Below, piece after piece: positions 42,965-50,367 of a stretch of 53,947 nt of DNA. The translations under genes were made by a program, and so were the position numbers. Position 1 is the stretch's first letter. Each line of letters starts with the position of its first letter. The notes under the pieces were generated by a model, which was not told where the DNA came from, searched no databases, and worked only from the letters and a program-made list of their open reading frames with translations. Origin of the DNA: JAGMXM01 sp964458325 (GTDB lineage: Bacteria; Verrucomicrobiota; Verrucomicrobiia; Limisphaerales; UBA1319); assembly GCA_964458325.1 (NCBI GenBank), contig CAYWIM010000022.1, positions 1-53,947 of the forward strand. The letters are read 5' to 3'.

Positions 42965-44758
42965 TCAGGCTGCCTTCCACGCAGGCCAGTCATCGAGCAG
43001 GCTGAGGGGGCCTTCGTCGTTGAGGACGGTCGCCAGCTTCTCGAGCCAGGGAGATTCCGGGTGCCCGTTGTGCCGGGCTCGGGTGATATTTTGGGCCAGC
43101 AGCAACCCGGAGCGGCGGCGGCCGGCCTTGATGGACTTCTTGAGCAGGCTCAGGGCGGGGCCGCGCGCGTCGGCTGGCCCGTGCGCCAGTTGGTAGAACC
43201 AGCACTCGAGCGCGAGGTTCGGCGTTTCCTGAAGACCGGATTGGCTCAACACGCGGGCCAGGGCCTCGAGCCCCTCGGGATCCCGGCCTTGGGCCAGGAG
43301 GAACCCGGCGTGGCTGGCCTGGATGTAGGGATCGGCGGCATCGATCGCCAGCGCCCGCCGGTAGTGTTCTTCGGCCCTTTTGACATCGCGCCGCATTCGG
43401 GCCAGGAACCCGGCAAATGTGGCAATGAGACGCGGATTGTTCGGATCCAGCGCCAGGGCTTTCTGATAGAGATCTTCGGCTCGTTCCTGGTCCTTGCGCA
43501 CACGGGACAGGAAGAAGGCGTAGTGCTGGAGGACCTCGGGGTTGCCGCGGTCGGCCGCCAGCGCGCGCTGATACTGTTCCTCGGCGCGCACGTTGTCCTT
43601 GCGGTAATCGCGGAGGAAGTTGGCGTAGCTGTTGTGAAGGGGGGCGGTGTTGGGAAACTGCTCGAGGCCCTTCTGGTAGACGGCATCCGCCTTGGCTGGG
43701 TCGGCGGCCTTGAGCCGTTCGGCTTCGAGCTCGACCGCCCACCAGTCGGGGAAGGTGGCATCTGCGCGCTGCACGGCTTCCTTGAGGGCTTCGACGCCCG
43801 GCTCATTCTCGGCGATCGATCCGATCCGCTGCGACAGGCTCTGGTAGGTGCCGGTGTATTTCAGGAACACATGGTCGAACCGCTTGCTGTCCGGGTGCGG
43901 CAGGCCGAAGACGTCCCGCAGGAGCAGCATCCACTCGTCGAAATCCCGCTGCTGGATCCAGACCGCCCGCCGGCTCTCGAGCCAGGGCCGGATCGCCCCT
44001 TGAGGCTCCTGATCTCCCACCCAATACACCCCCAGCGGCAACGCCTCCTCTGTCAGCTCAGAGAGCATCCGGGCGATGCCCTCGTCCCGTCCGCCGTACC
44101 CCATGAAGATCAACCCGCGGTCGCGAATCACCGATCGCACCCGCTTATCGACGTCCTGGCGGAGATCGTCGGTGCTGCGCGGGGTGTTCAGCGGCGCCAG
44201 GCAGTGGTCGCCGTGCAGCTTCACGATCAACGGCCGGGTTCGAGTGGGGCGGAGGTAGGTCCCCAGCGACTCGTGCGGCGCGACCAGCGGCCGCACGGAT
44301 GTGAACAGGTACAGGGCATCGGAGATCAGGTCGTCGAAGTTCGTGGTCAGCGCGACATTGAAGCTGCCGCCGGTCTGGGTCATCAGGCATGCCAGCACCG
44401 CGTATCCAAACCCGGGGAATTTGCCATCGCACAGCGACTCGATCTCCCGCTGCCGCTCCTCGGGCAGCAGGAACAGCTCCTGCATGAGGGGGCCGTAGGC
44501 TGCCGCCGCGTCCCGCGGATCGAAGGCGGACACCAATTCCTTGGCCCACGCCTCCAGATCCCGCCGGCGGGGCGCCCGCAGATCCCGGAGCCGGGGCAGC
44601 CAATGGTTCCGCACCAGGCCCGCCGAGGCCGGGATCCCGGAGCTGGCCGAGCAGCCCGCGCCCAGAAAAAAGGCGAATCGACTGTCCGGATGCTCGCACA
44701 TCATCTTCAACCGCCGCGCAAACTCCTCGGCGGACATGGTTCGCAAAGCGTCGCTCAT
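42965..44758 (-). CDS. SIR2-like domain protein with TPR repeats
   Basis: The protein has 597 residues. Residues about 25-260 form a SIR2-type NAD-binding domain: RFAFFLGAGCSASSGIPASA, VALTTNFDDLISDALY, LIVKLHGDHC, and LIFMGYGGRDEGIARML. Residues about 330-560 carry consecutive TPR helices (AEEQYQRALAADRGNPEVLQ, AEDLYQKALALDPNNPRLIA, AEEHYRRALAIDAADPYIQA). Bacterial SIR2 proteins with sensor repeats often deplete NAD+ on phage infection; sirtuin deacylase is less likely, because the zinc-binding cysteines are absent. It stands alone, without a recognisable defence partner. It is convergent with the Phc-like operon and divergent from the beta-CASP gene. Confidence 0.82.
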   Translation of the reverse strand: MSDALRTMSAEEFARRLKMMCEHPDSRFAFFLGAGCSASSGIPASAGLVRNHWLPRLRDLRAPRRRDLEAWAKELVSAFDPRDAAAAYGPLMQELFLLPEERQREIESLCDGKFPGFGYAVLACLMTQTGGSFNVALTTNFDDLISDALYLFTSVRPLVAPHESLGTYLRPTRTRPLIVKLHGDHCLAPLNTPRSTDDLRQDVDKRVRSVIRDRGLIFMGYGGRDEGIARMLSELTEEALPLGVYWVGDQEPQGAIRPWLESRRAVWIQQRDFDEWMLLLRDVFGLPHPDSKRFDHVFLKYTGTYQSLSQRIGSIAENEPGVEALKEAVQRADATFPDWWAVELEAERLKAADPAKADAVYQKGLEQFPNTAPLHNSYANFLRDYRKDNVRAEEQYQRALAADRGNPEVLQHYAFFLSRVRKDQERAEDLYQKALALDPNNPRLIATFAGFLARMRRDVKRAEEHYRRALAIDAADPYIQASHAGFLLAQGRDPEGLEALARVLSQSGLQETPNLALECWFYQLAHGPADARGPALSLLKKSIKAGRRRSGLLLAQNITRARHNGHPESPWLEKLATVLNDEGPLSLLDDWPAWKAA

Positions 44759-44883
44759 ATCGTGGCTTCTCCCTTCCAGCTATTGTCCGGGGCTATTCAA
44801 ACCCCTTGCCTGAAAAAGGCAAACAGATTCAGTCCGCGGGGTTGCGCCTGACAAGCCTCCGGTTTCATGGCATCTTGTTCCCG
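44759..44883. promoter_or_regulatory. Divergent promoter region with a small hairpin
   Basis: This 125-bp spacer serves the SIR2-TPR gene (minus) and the beta-CASP gene (plus). TTGCCT-GAAAA-AGGCAA at 44806-44822 is a perfect 6-bp inverted repeat and may be an operator. No firm -35/-10 pair was found. Confidence 0.35.
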
Positions 44884-46260
44884 ATGCGCATCTTGAATCT
44901 GAATCCGGGCAACGACATCGGGGCCAGCGGCTGGCATGTCGAGATCGATGGCCACCGCATCCTCCTCGATGCCGGCATTCATCCCAAGCGCGAGGGCCGT
45001 GCCAGTCTGCCCCTCTTCCCCCTCCTCGAGGCCGCCGCGCCTGACGCCGTCGCCATCTCGCATTGCCACCACGATCACGTCGGCGCCCTGCCGGTCGCCC
45101 TTCGCCATTTCCCCAAAGCCCACGTCCTCATGACGGATCTGAGCTATTTCCTGGTCGAGCGAGTCCTCCATAACTCGGTGAACGTCATGACCCGCCAGCG
45201 CGAGGAGCTGGGCATTGCCGATTACCCCCTCTACACTCACACCGAGGTCGATGAGATCGCCCCCCGCTTCCAGGGATTCAAGTACAACCGCGAGATCGAG
45301 TGGGCCGCCTTCGCCAAAATCCGCTCCGGATTCCCATCGCCCACGCTCGAGTTCTTCGACGCGGGCCACACGCTGGGTTCTGCGGGCATCCTGCTGCGCG
45401 GGCGCGCGGAGACGCTCTTCTACACCGGAGACGTCTGTTTCCATGACCAGACGTTGCTTCGGGGCGCCCGCTTCGACGATGTAACCGCGGACGTCCTCAT
45501 CATGGAGACCACGCGGGGGGACCGGGCCATTCCCTCCGGTTTTTCGCGGGAAAAGGAGATCGACCGCTTGGCCGCCGCCATCCAGCGCGTCCTCGGGCGC
45601 AAGGGCAGCGTGCTCATCCCCACCTTCGCCCTGGGGCGCACCCAGGAGATCCTGGCGCTCCTGGCCCTGCTTATGAGGTCCCGACGCCTGAAAAAGCAGC
45701 CCGTCTATATCAGCGGGCTCGGCCGCGTCTTCACCGAGATTTACGACCTCGAGGCCCACCGCGCCCATCGCCAGCACAGCGGGCTCAAGCTGACCGAGGC
45801 TCTGCCGATCATCGTGCTCGAACGACAACAGGCCGAACAAATGAAGCTGGCATCGGGCCGCCTCTTCGTCCTCACCGCCGGCATGATGAGTGAAAATACC
45901 GCGTCGCACGACCTCGCCCGCCGCCTGTTCGCCGAACCCCGCCACGCGATCTTCTTCGTCGGCTATGCCGATCCCGACACGCCGGCCGGACGCCTCCAGG
46001 CCGCGCCCCCCGGCCAGCCGTTCCTGTTCCATCCCGGGCGGCCCCCGGTGGCCTGCCATTGCGAAGTCGAACGATTCGACCTCAGCGCCCACGCGCACCG
46101 CGATGCGATGCTCGAGTGGATCGGCGAGGTGAATCCTCGGGTCGTTGTCCTTGGCCATGGAAATCCCGTCTCGATCCAGTGGTTCGCGACGGAAATCCAT
46201 CGCCGCTACCCCCACATTCGAGTCACCCAGCCCGGTCCGGGCCAAACCGTGGTCGTGTGA
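44884..46260 (+). CDS. Beta-CASP metallo-beta-lactamase-fold hydrolase (CPSF73/RNA-specificity type)
   Basis: The protein has 458 residues from ATG 44884 (MRILNLNPGNDIGASGWHVE). The zinc motif HxHxDH is read as H60-C-H62-H63-D64-H65 in ISHCHHDHVGALP, followed by DAGHTLGSAGILLRG and FYTGDVCF. The beta-CASP insert is marked by LIPTFALGRTQEILALLALL and FVLTAGMMSENTASHDLARR. The C-terminal RNA-specificity (RMMBL) part is FDLSAHAHRDAMLEWI, then VVVLGHGNPVS. Family members are RNA endo/exonucleases, though some hydrolyse other esters. Codons from 44806 would add a non-conserved stretch. It stands alone between convergent and divergent neighbours. Confidence 0.85.
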   Translation: MRILNLNPGNDIGASGWHVEIDGHRILLDAGIHPKREGRASLPLFPLLEAAAPDAVAISHCHHDHVGALPVALRHFPKAHVLMTDLSYFLVERVLHNSVNVMTRQREELGIADYPLYTHTEVDEIAPRFQGFKYNREIEWAAFAKIRSGFPSPTLEFFDAGHTLGSAGILLRGRAETLFYTGDVCFHDQTLLRGARFDDVTADVLIMETTRGDRAIPSGFSREKEIDRLAAAIQRVLGRKGSVLIPTFALGRTQEILALLALLMRSRRLKKQPVYISGLGRVFTEIYDLEAHRAHRQHSGLKLTEALPIIVLERQQAEQMKLASGRLFVLTAGMMSENTASHDLARRLFAEPRHAIFFVGYADPDTPAGRLQAAPPGQPFLFHPGRPPVACHCEVERFDLSAHAHRDAMLEWIGEVNPRVVVLGHGNPVSIQWFATEIHRRYPHIRVTQPGPGQTVVV

Positions 46261-46342
46261 GGATGCGAGGAGAGGGCCGAAGCATCGGCGCGCGCGGCCT
46301 GCAGGCGTTCACCAGCCCGATCGATCGATCCGGCGGCTCGGA

Positions 46343-47710
46343 CTAGAGCGTCCACCCCGCCCGATACGGAGGATTCAGATGCTGGTTGGCTTCGGGCGAG
46401 TTGGTGAATTTCATCTGTTCGGCGTCCCACTCGAGCTTGACGCCGGGCATCTTGATTGCGATCACGCCAAGCAATGCGAGCTCGGTCAGCGGACCGCCGT
46501 ACGAGAAATCCGATCCCGCCTGCGTGCCATTCCGGATTGCCTGAAGCCAGTTCTGGTGGTGTCCCGGCACCCGGGGGATGGTTTTCGCCGGACGCTGGAA
46601 GGCATCCATCCGCGCCTGTGGGATCAGGCGCACTCCGCCGGCCCCGTGGGATCCGTAGACGATGGCGCCTTTGTCGCCGATCACCAGAGCGCCGGTCCCG
46701 ACATCGCGATCCTCCTTGTCCAGCTCGGGCGGCCGCGGGATGCGCTCGGTGCCGCTGTACCACTGAAGGACGACCGGGCCGCGCTGGCCTTTGGCGGGAA
46801 ATTCGAACGTGATGATCTCTCCCATGGGGAACGCGTCGCCTTGGGTCTTCGGATCGTAATCCTTGACCTGAGCCTGGACGGATGCCGGGGCACCCAGATC
46901 CAGCGCCCAGAAAACGGGGTCGACCACGTGGCAGATCCAATCGCCGATCGTTCCGTTGCCAAACGGCACCCACCCCCGCCAGCTGCCCGGCAGATAGACC
47001 GGATGATAAGGGCGGGGCTGCGCCGGCCCCAGCCATAGATCCCATTCGAGCGTGGGTGGCGCCGCATGAGTCTCCTTGAGGCGCGACAGCTGGCTGACGC
47101 CCGAGTTCACCGCGGTGCACCCCGCATGGATGGTGTGCACCTTGCCGATCGCGCCGCTCCAGACCCATTCGCAAAAATCGCGGATCGAGTCGTACGAGTG
47201 CCCCTGGTTGCCCAGTTGCGTGACGACTTTGTGCTCCTTGGCCGCCCGCATCAGCTCGCGGACCTCGAACACCGAATGGGCCAGCGGCTTCTCGCAATAC
47301 ACGTGTTTGCCCCGGCGGATGGCCGCCATCGCTGCCACCGCATGGCAATGGTCGGGCGTCGCCACCACCACCGCGTCGATCTCCTTTTCCATCTCGTCGA
47401 ACATCTTTCGGAAATCGCGGTAGGCGCGCGCTTGGGGGTATTTCTTGAAAGTCTCCGCCGACCGGCGCTGGTCCACGTCGCACAGTGCAACCACGTTGTG
47501 TTGCGGCGCCACTGCATCCAGATCCCCCGCGCCCATGCCGCCGACTCCAATCCCCGCGATGTTCAGCTTCTCGCTCGGGGGATTGGCGCCGCTTGCGGCC
47601 ACCGCCGACCGCGGCGCCACCGCAAAGGCAGTCGCCGCCACCCCCGCCGCGCGCAAAAATCCTCGACGGTCCAACCTCATGGCAAACTTGCTCATATCGT
47701 TTCCATTCAT
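46343..47710 (-). CDS. Tat-exported Gfo/Idh/MocA family oxidoreductase (GH109-like group)
   Basis: The protein has 455 residues from ATG 47710; ATG 47695 with GGAAA before it is also possible. The Tat signal is RLDRRGFLRAAGVAATAFAV. The NAD domain is KLNIAGIGVGGMGAGDLDAV, the EKP motif lies in HVYCEKPLAHSVFEVREL, and the group-specific segment is VVTQLGNQGHSYDSIRDFCE. It belongs to a different subgroup from the three near 20-25 kb. Many relatives in Planctomycetes and Verrucomicrobia act on sugars in the periplasm, some as NAD-dependent glycosidases. The C-terminus is rich in aromatic residues. No transporter or glycosidase partner is adjacent. Confidence 0.88.
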   Translation of the reverse strand: MNGNDMSKFAMRLDRRGFLRAAGVAATAFAVAPRSAVAASGANPPSEKLNIAGIGVGGMGAGDLDAVAPQHNVVALCDVDQRRSAETFKKYPQARAYRDFRKMFDEMEKEIDAVVVATPDHCHAVAAMAAIRRGKHVYCEKPLAHSVFEVRELMRAAKEHKVVTQLGNQGHSYDSIRDFCEWVWSGAIGKVHTIHAGCTAVNSGVSQLSRLKETHAAPPTLEWDLWLGPAQPRPYHPVYLPGSWRGWVPFGNGTIGDWICHVVDPVFWALDLGAPASVQAQVKDYDPKTQGDAFPMGEIITFEFPAKGQRGPVVLQWYSGTERIPRPPELDKEDRDVGTGALVIGDKGAIVYGSHGAGGVRLIPQARMDAFQRPAKTIPRVPGHHQNWLQAIRNGTQAGSDFSYGGPLTELALLGVIAIKMPGVKLEWDAEQMKFTNSPEANQHLNPPYRAGWTL

Positions 47711-47760
47711 GAGCCCGTCGGCTTGGCCGGCGGGCGCCGCCTCGAAATCCTTCACCAACC

Positions 47761-47796
47761 CACCGGACCTCGGGAGCGCATCCCGCGCGTCCGGTG
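47761..47796. promoter_or_regulatory. Two-tier hairpin upstream of the minus-strand oxidoreductase
   Basis: CACCGGAC (47761-47768) pairs with GTCCGGTG (47789-47796). Inside, CGGGA-GCGCA-TCCCG forms a second stem. It lies in the 258-bp divergent spacer, about 50 bp before the oxidoreductase start. It may be a leader hairpin or an operator; the rest of the spacer shows no gene. Confidence 0.4.
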
Positions 47797-47968
47797 AATG
47801 GCGCGCACATTAGTCCGCCACCATCCGCCCGTCAATACTGTGCCTCGAGCAACGACTGCATTCTCATGTTGAATGGATGTGGATCAGGTCCGCCTATGGA
47901 CCGATCAACACCTCGAATCGCCCCCGGATTTCATTGTCGGATGGCCTCCGCCGCGGCATCATGCCGGC

Positions 47969-49450
47969 ATGAGTGAATCCGAGATAAAGAAGAACGTCGG
48001 ACTCCCCATGGCCAGCCGATGGGATCCGGAGAAATTGCGGCAGGAGGAAGCTCATCTCCAGCAGCTCGCAACGCAACCGCTTATAGCGCGCATCCGCGGC
48101 TATGCGAAGCTGACGGGGCCGGCCTGGCTCCAGAGCGCCATGACCCTCGGGGCGGGCAGCGCCGCCGCCTCCGTCATGGCCGGGGCGTCCTTCGGCTATG
48201 CACTGCTCTGGGTCCAGCCCGTCGCCATGCTGCTGGGCATCATCATGATGGGCGCGCTGGGCAACGTGGTCCTGACCACGGGCGAACGGCCTTATGGGGC
48301 CTTTGCGCGTGAAATCCATCCCGCGGTCCCGTTTTTATGGGCCCTGGGCTCGATCGTGGCCTCGATCATCTGGCATTTCCCCCAATACGGTCTGGTCGGG
48401 GCGGCGATCTGGGATCTGGCGACACTGGCTGGCGTGCCCGCGAATCCATCCGCGGTCCCGTATCTGGTCAAGTTTGCCGGCGGGGCGGCCATCCTGGCGA
48501 TGAGCATTGTGGTGACCTGGAATTACGGCGCCGGAACCCGTGGGATCCGGATCTACGAGACGTTCCTGCGCTGGGTGATCCGGCTGATCATCCTCGCCTT
48601 CCTGTTTGTGGTGATCAAGACCGGGGTCGACTGGGGCGCGCTCTGGCGGGGCTTCTTCGTTTTCACGATTCCTTCCGGTAAGGATGGTTTGACGCTGGTG
48701 TTGGGGGCCGTGGGCGCGGCGGTGGGGATCAACATGACCTTCCTCTATCCGTATTCGATGCTGGCCAAGGGCTGGGGGAGGCATCACAAAGGGCTCTCCC
48801 GCTACGATCTGTTCAGCTCGATGTTTCTTCCGTTCGTGATCGTCACCTCACTGGTCATCATCGCGATGGCCAACACCGTTTACGATCCCGCCGCCGGCGT
48901 GTTGCGCACCGATCTCAGACCGGTTGACGCTGCGCGCAGCCTCGAAGGTCTCTTGGGGTCGTCCCTGGGGCGGATTGTTCTCGATCTGGGCTTCATCGGG
49001 ATGGCTTGCGGCGCCATCAGCACCCACATGGTGGTTTGCGGCTTCACCGGTTGCGAAATGTTCAAGCTCGATTACACCACCCGCCGCTACCGGATGTTCA
49101 CTCTGCTTCCCGCGATCGGGATCCTGGGCGTGGCATTCCCGAGCCCGCTCTGGATGCCTGTGGCCGCGTCCGCTGTCGCCCTGACCCTCCTGCCGATTGC
49201 CTACATCACGTTCTTCGTCATGAACAACAAGAAGAGCTACATCGGCCCGGCCGCCGGCGTCGGCTGGAAACGCGCGCTCTTCAACCTGGCCATGATCCTG
49301 GCCATCCTCTTCGCATGCGTCGGATCCGCCATCAAGATCAAGAGTGGCGTCATCGATAAGATCTTCCCGCCGAAACCGGCGGCAACCACCCAGATCGCGC
49401 CGTCGATACCCGAAATGCCGACCGAAGGCCGAATGCTCCCGGGTGTTTGA
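47969..49450 (+). CDS. Nramp-family-like membrane transporter lacking the DPGN metal motif
   Basis: The protein has 493 residues from ATG 47969, with about eleven transmembrane helices. The first helix region (KLTGPAWLQSAMTLGAGSAA) aligns with Nramp TM1, but DPGN reads GAGS. In TM6 the usual MPH segment is replaced by VGINMTFLYPYSMLAKGWG. The following loop RHHKGLSRYDLFSSMFLPFV and the rest of the fold are Nramp-like. Loss of the metal-binding Asp and Asn makes classical Mn/Fe transport doubtful; the substrate is unknown. The in-frame GTG/ATG region from 47873 would add 32 unconserved residues. It ends 151 bp from the convergent ribH. Confidence 0.78.
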   Translation: MSESEIKKNVGLPMASRWDPEKLRQEEAHLQQLATQPLIARIRGYAKLTGPAWLQSAMTLGAGSAAASVMAGASFGYALLWVQPVAMLLGIIMMGALGNVVLTTGERPYGAFAREIHPAVPFLWALGSIVASIIWHFPQYGLVGAAIWDLATLAGVPANPSAVPYLVKFAGGAAILAMSIVVTWNYGAGTRGIRIYETFLRWVIRLIILAFLFVVIKTGVDWGALWRGFFVFTIPSGKDGLTLVLGAVGAAVGINMTFLYPYSMLAKGWGRHHKGLSRYDLFSSMFLPFVIVTSLVIIAMANTVYDPAAGVLRTDLRPVDAARSLEGLLGSSLGRIVLDLGFIGMACGAISTHMVVCGFTGCEMFKLDYTTRRYRMFTLLPAIGILGVAFPSPLWMPVAASAVALTLLPIAYITFFVMNNKKSYIGPAAGVGWKRALFNLAMILAILFACVGSAIKIKSGVIDKIFPPKPAATTQIAPSIPEMPTEGRMLPGV

Positions 49451-49601
49451 CACGGCGGGCTGCTGCGGCTGACAGAGCCCTTTATCGAGCGGGCACAAAG
49501 CCGGAAGGGGGGCACTCTTGCCCCTGCATTCGGGCGATGAACGGTCCGCTTGCCCCGGGAGTCGAACCTCGATGTGGTGATGGGGAATCCAGGAAACCGC
49601 C

Positions 49602-50072
49602 TCACTCCAATCGGCGCATCACGGCGGTCATCTCGAGTGCCGTCCGGGCGGCCTCGATGCCCCGATTATGCTCGCGATCGAGGCAGCGAACGCGCGCTTG
49701 GGACTCGTTTTCGAGCAGCAGCACCCCGTGGATCATGGGAACCCCTGACTCCCACTGCAGGCGTGCCAGCGCATGGGTCACCCCCTCGGCAATCAGCTGG
49801 GCATGGGCGGTCTCCCCCCGCAGGATGACGCCCAGGGCGATCACCGCCGCAGGTGGCGTCAGCTGATGGCGAACCAAGTGGGCTGCCACGACCGGGATCT
49901 CGAACGCCCCCGGGACGCGGACGATCCATCGCGGAGGCGCGCCCGCCCGTTTCAGCTCCTGCCGTGCGGCCCGCAGCATCGCGTCCACGTAACGGCTGTT
50001 ATATCGGGCGGCAACGATGGCGATCGGTCGTCCGTCCGTCAACGCGCGCCGGTCTTTGATCCTGGTCAGCAT
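49602..50072 (-). CDS. ribH: 6,7-dimethyl-8-ribityllumazine synthase
   Basis: RibH condenses ribityl-aminouracil with dihydroxybutanone phosphate, the penultimate riboflavin step. The protein has 156 residues from ATG 50072, preceded by GTGGGGG. Motifs are IAIVAARYNSRYVDAMLRAA, WIVRVPGAFEIPVVA, the catalytic-His loop ALGVILRGETAHAQLIAEGV, and PMIHGVLLLENESQARVR. An upstream extension to 50123 is not conserved. No other rib gene is nearby and no FMN riboswitch was recognised upstream. Family enzymes assemble as pentamers or 60-mer shells. Confidence 0.93.
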   Translation of the reverse strand: MLTRIKDRRALTDGRPIAIVAARYNSRYVDAMLRAARQELKRAGAPPRWIVRVPGAFEIPVVAAHLVRHQLTPPAAVIALGVILRGETAHAQLIAEGVTHALARLQWESGVPMIHGVLLLENESQARVRCLDREHNRGIEAARTALEMTAVMRRLE

Positions 50073-50367
50073 AACCCCCACTTTACCGCCCGACCCGCCC
50101 GCCCGGCAAGCCGGACTGTTCACTGAACAATCGACACGGCAAAATTCTTCGGCTCGTCCGGTCGCAATTGGGTGGCCGTCTGCATTTCGTCTTCTCCCTC
50201 CATGGCCAATGGAGGCGAGGTGGATCTCGGGCTGCGTCCCTCTTGGCTGTTCCTCCCCCCGCTCGTGCCTCGCGGGGGGAGGAATTCCTTCCGGTGGCCG
50301 TCTGCAGCTCTTCCTCTCGGCTTTCAGCCTCGAAAGGGCGCCCGCTCCGCTGCGGGCGCGCTGTGGG
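50073..50367. repeat. Structured 295-bp intergenic region with direct and inverted repeats
   Basis: No gene is credible here. GGTGGCCGTCTGCA occurs twice (50171-50184 and 50293-50306). Between the copies stands a perfect 12-bp inverted repeat, TCCTCCCCCCGC (50251-50262) against GCGGGGGGAGGA (50272-50283), with a 9-base loop. The unit looks like a small repeat element or a non-coding RNA hairpin; no T-run follows. Confidence 0.5.
50338..50359 (-). terminator. Hairpin downstream of the LamG gene
   Basis: GCGCCCGC-TCCGCT-GCGGGCGC is a perfect 8-bp stem. It lies directly behind the stop of the minus-strand LamG gene; on that strand CCCTTTCG follows, a weak T-run. Confidence 0.4.

Noticed and set aside
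49540..49580. tRNA T-arm-like GGTTCGACTCCCGG on the minus strand
   Set aside because: The flanks do not pair as a T-stem, and no anticodon arm or acceptor fits between here and ribH.
50073..50367. FMN riboswitch upstream of ribH
   Set aside because: The conserved AGGGTTCGGGG-type core is not present on the minus strand; only repeats and hairpins are seen.
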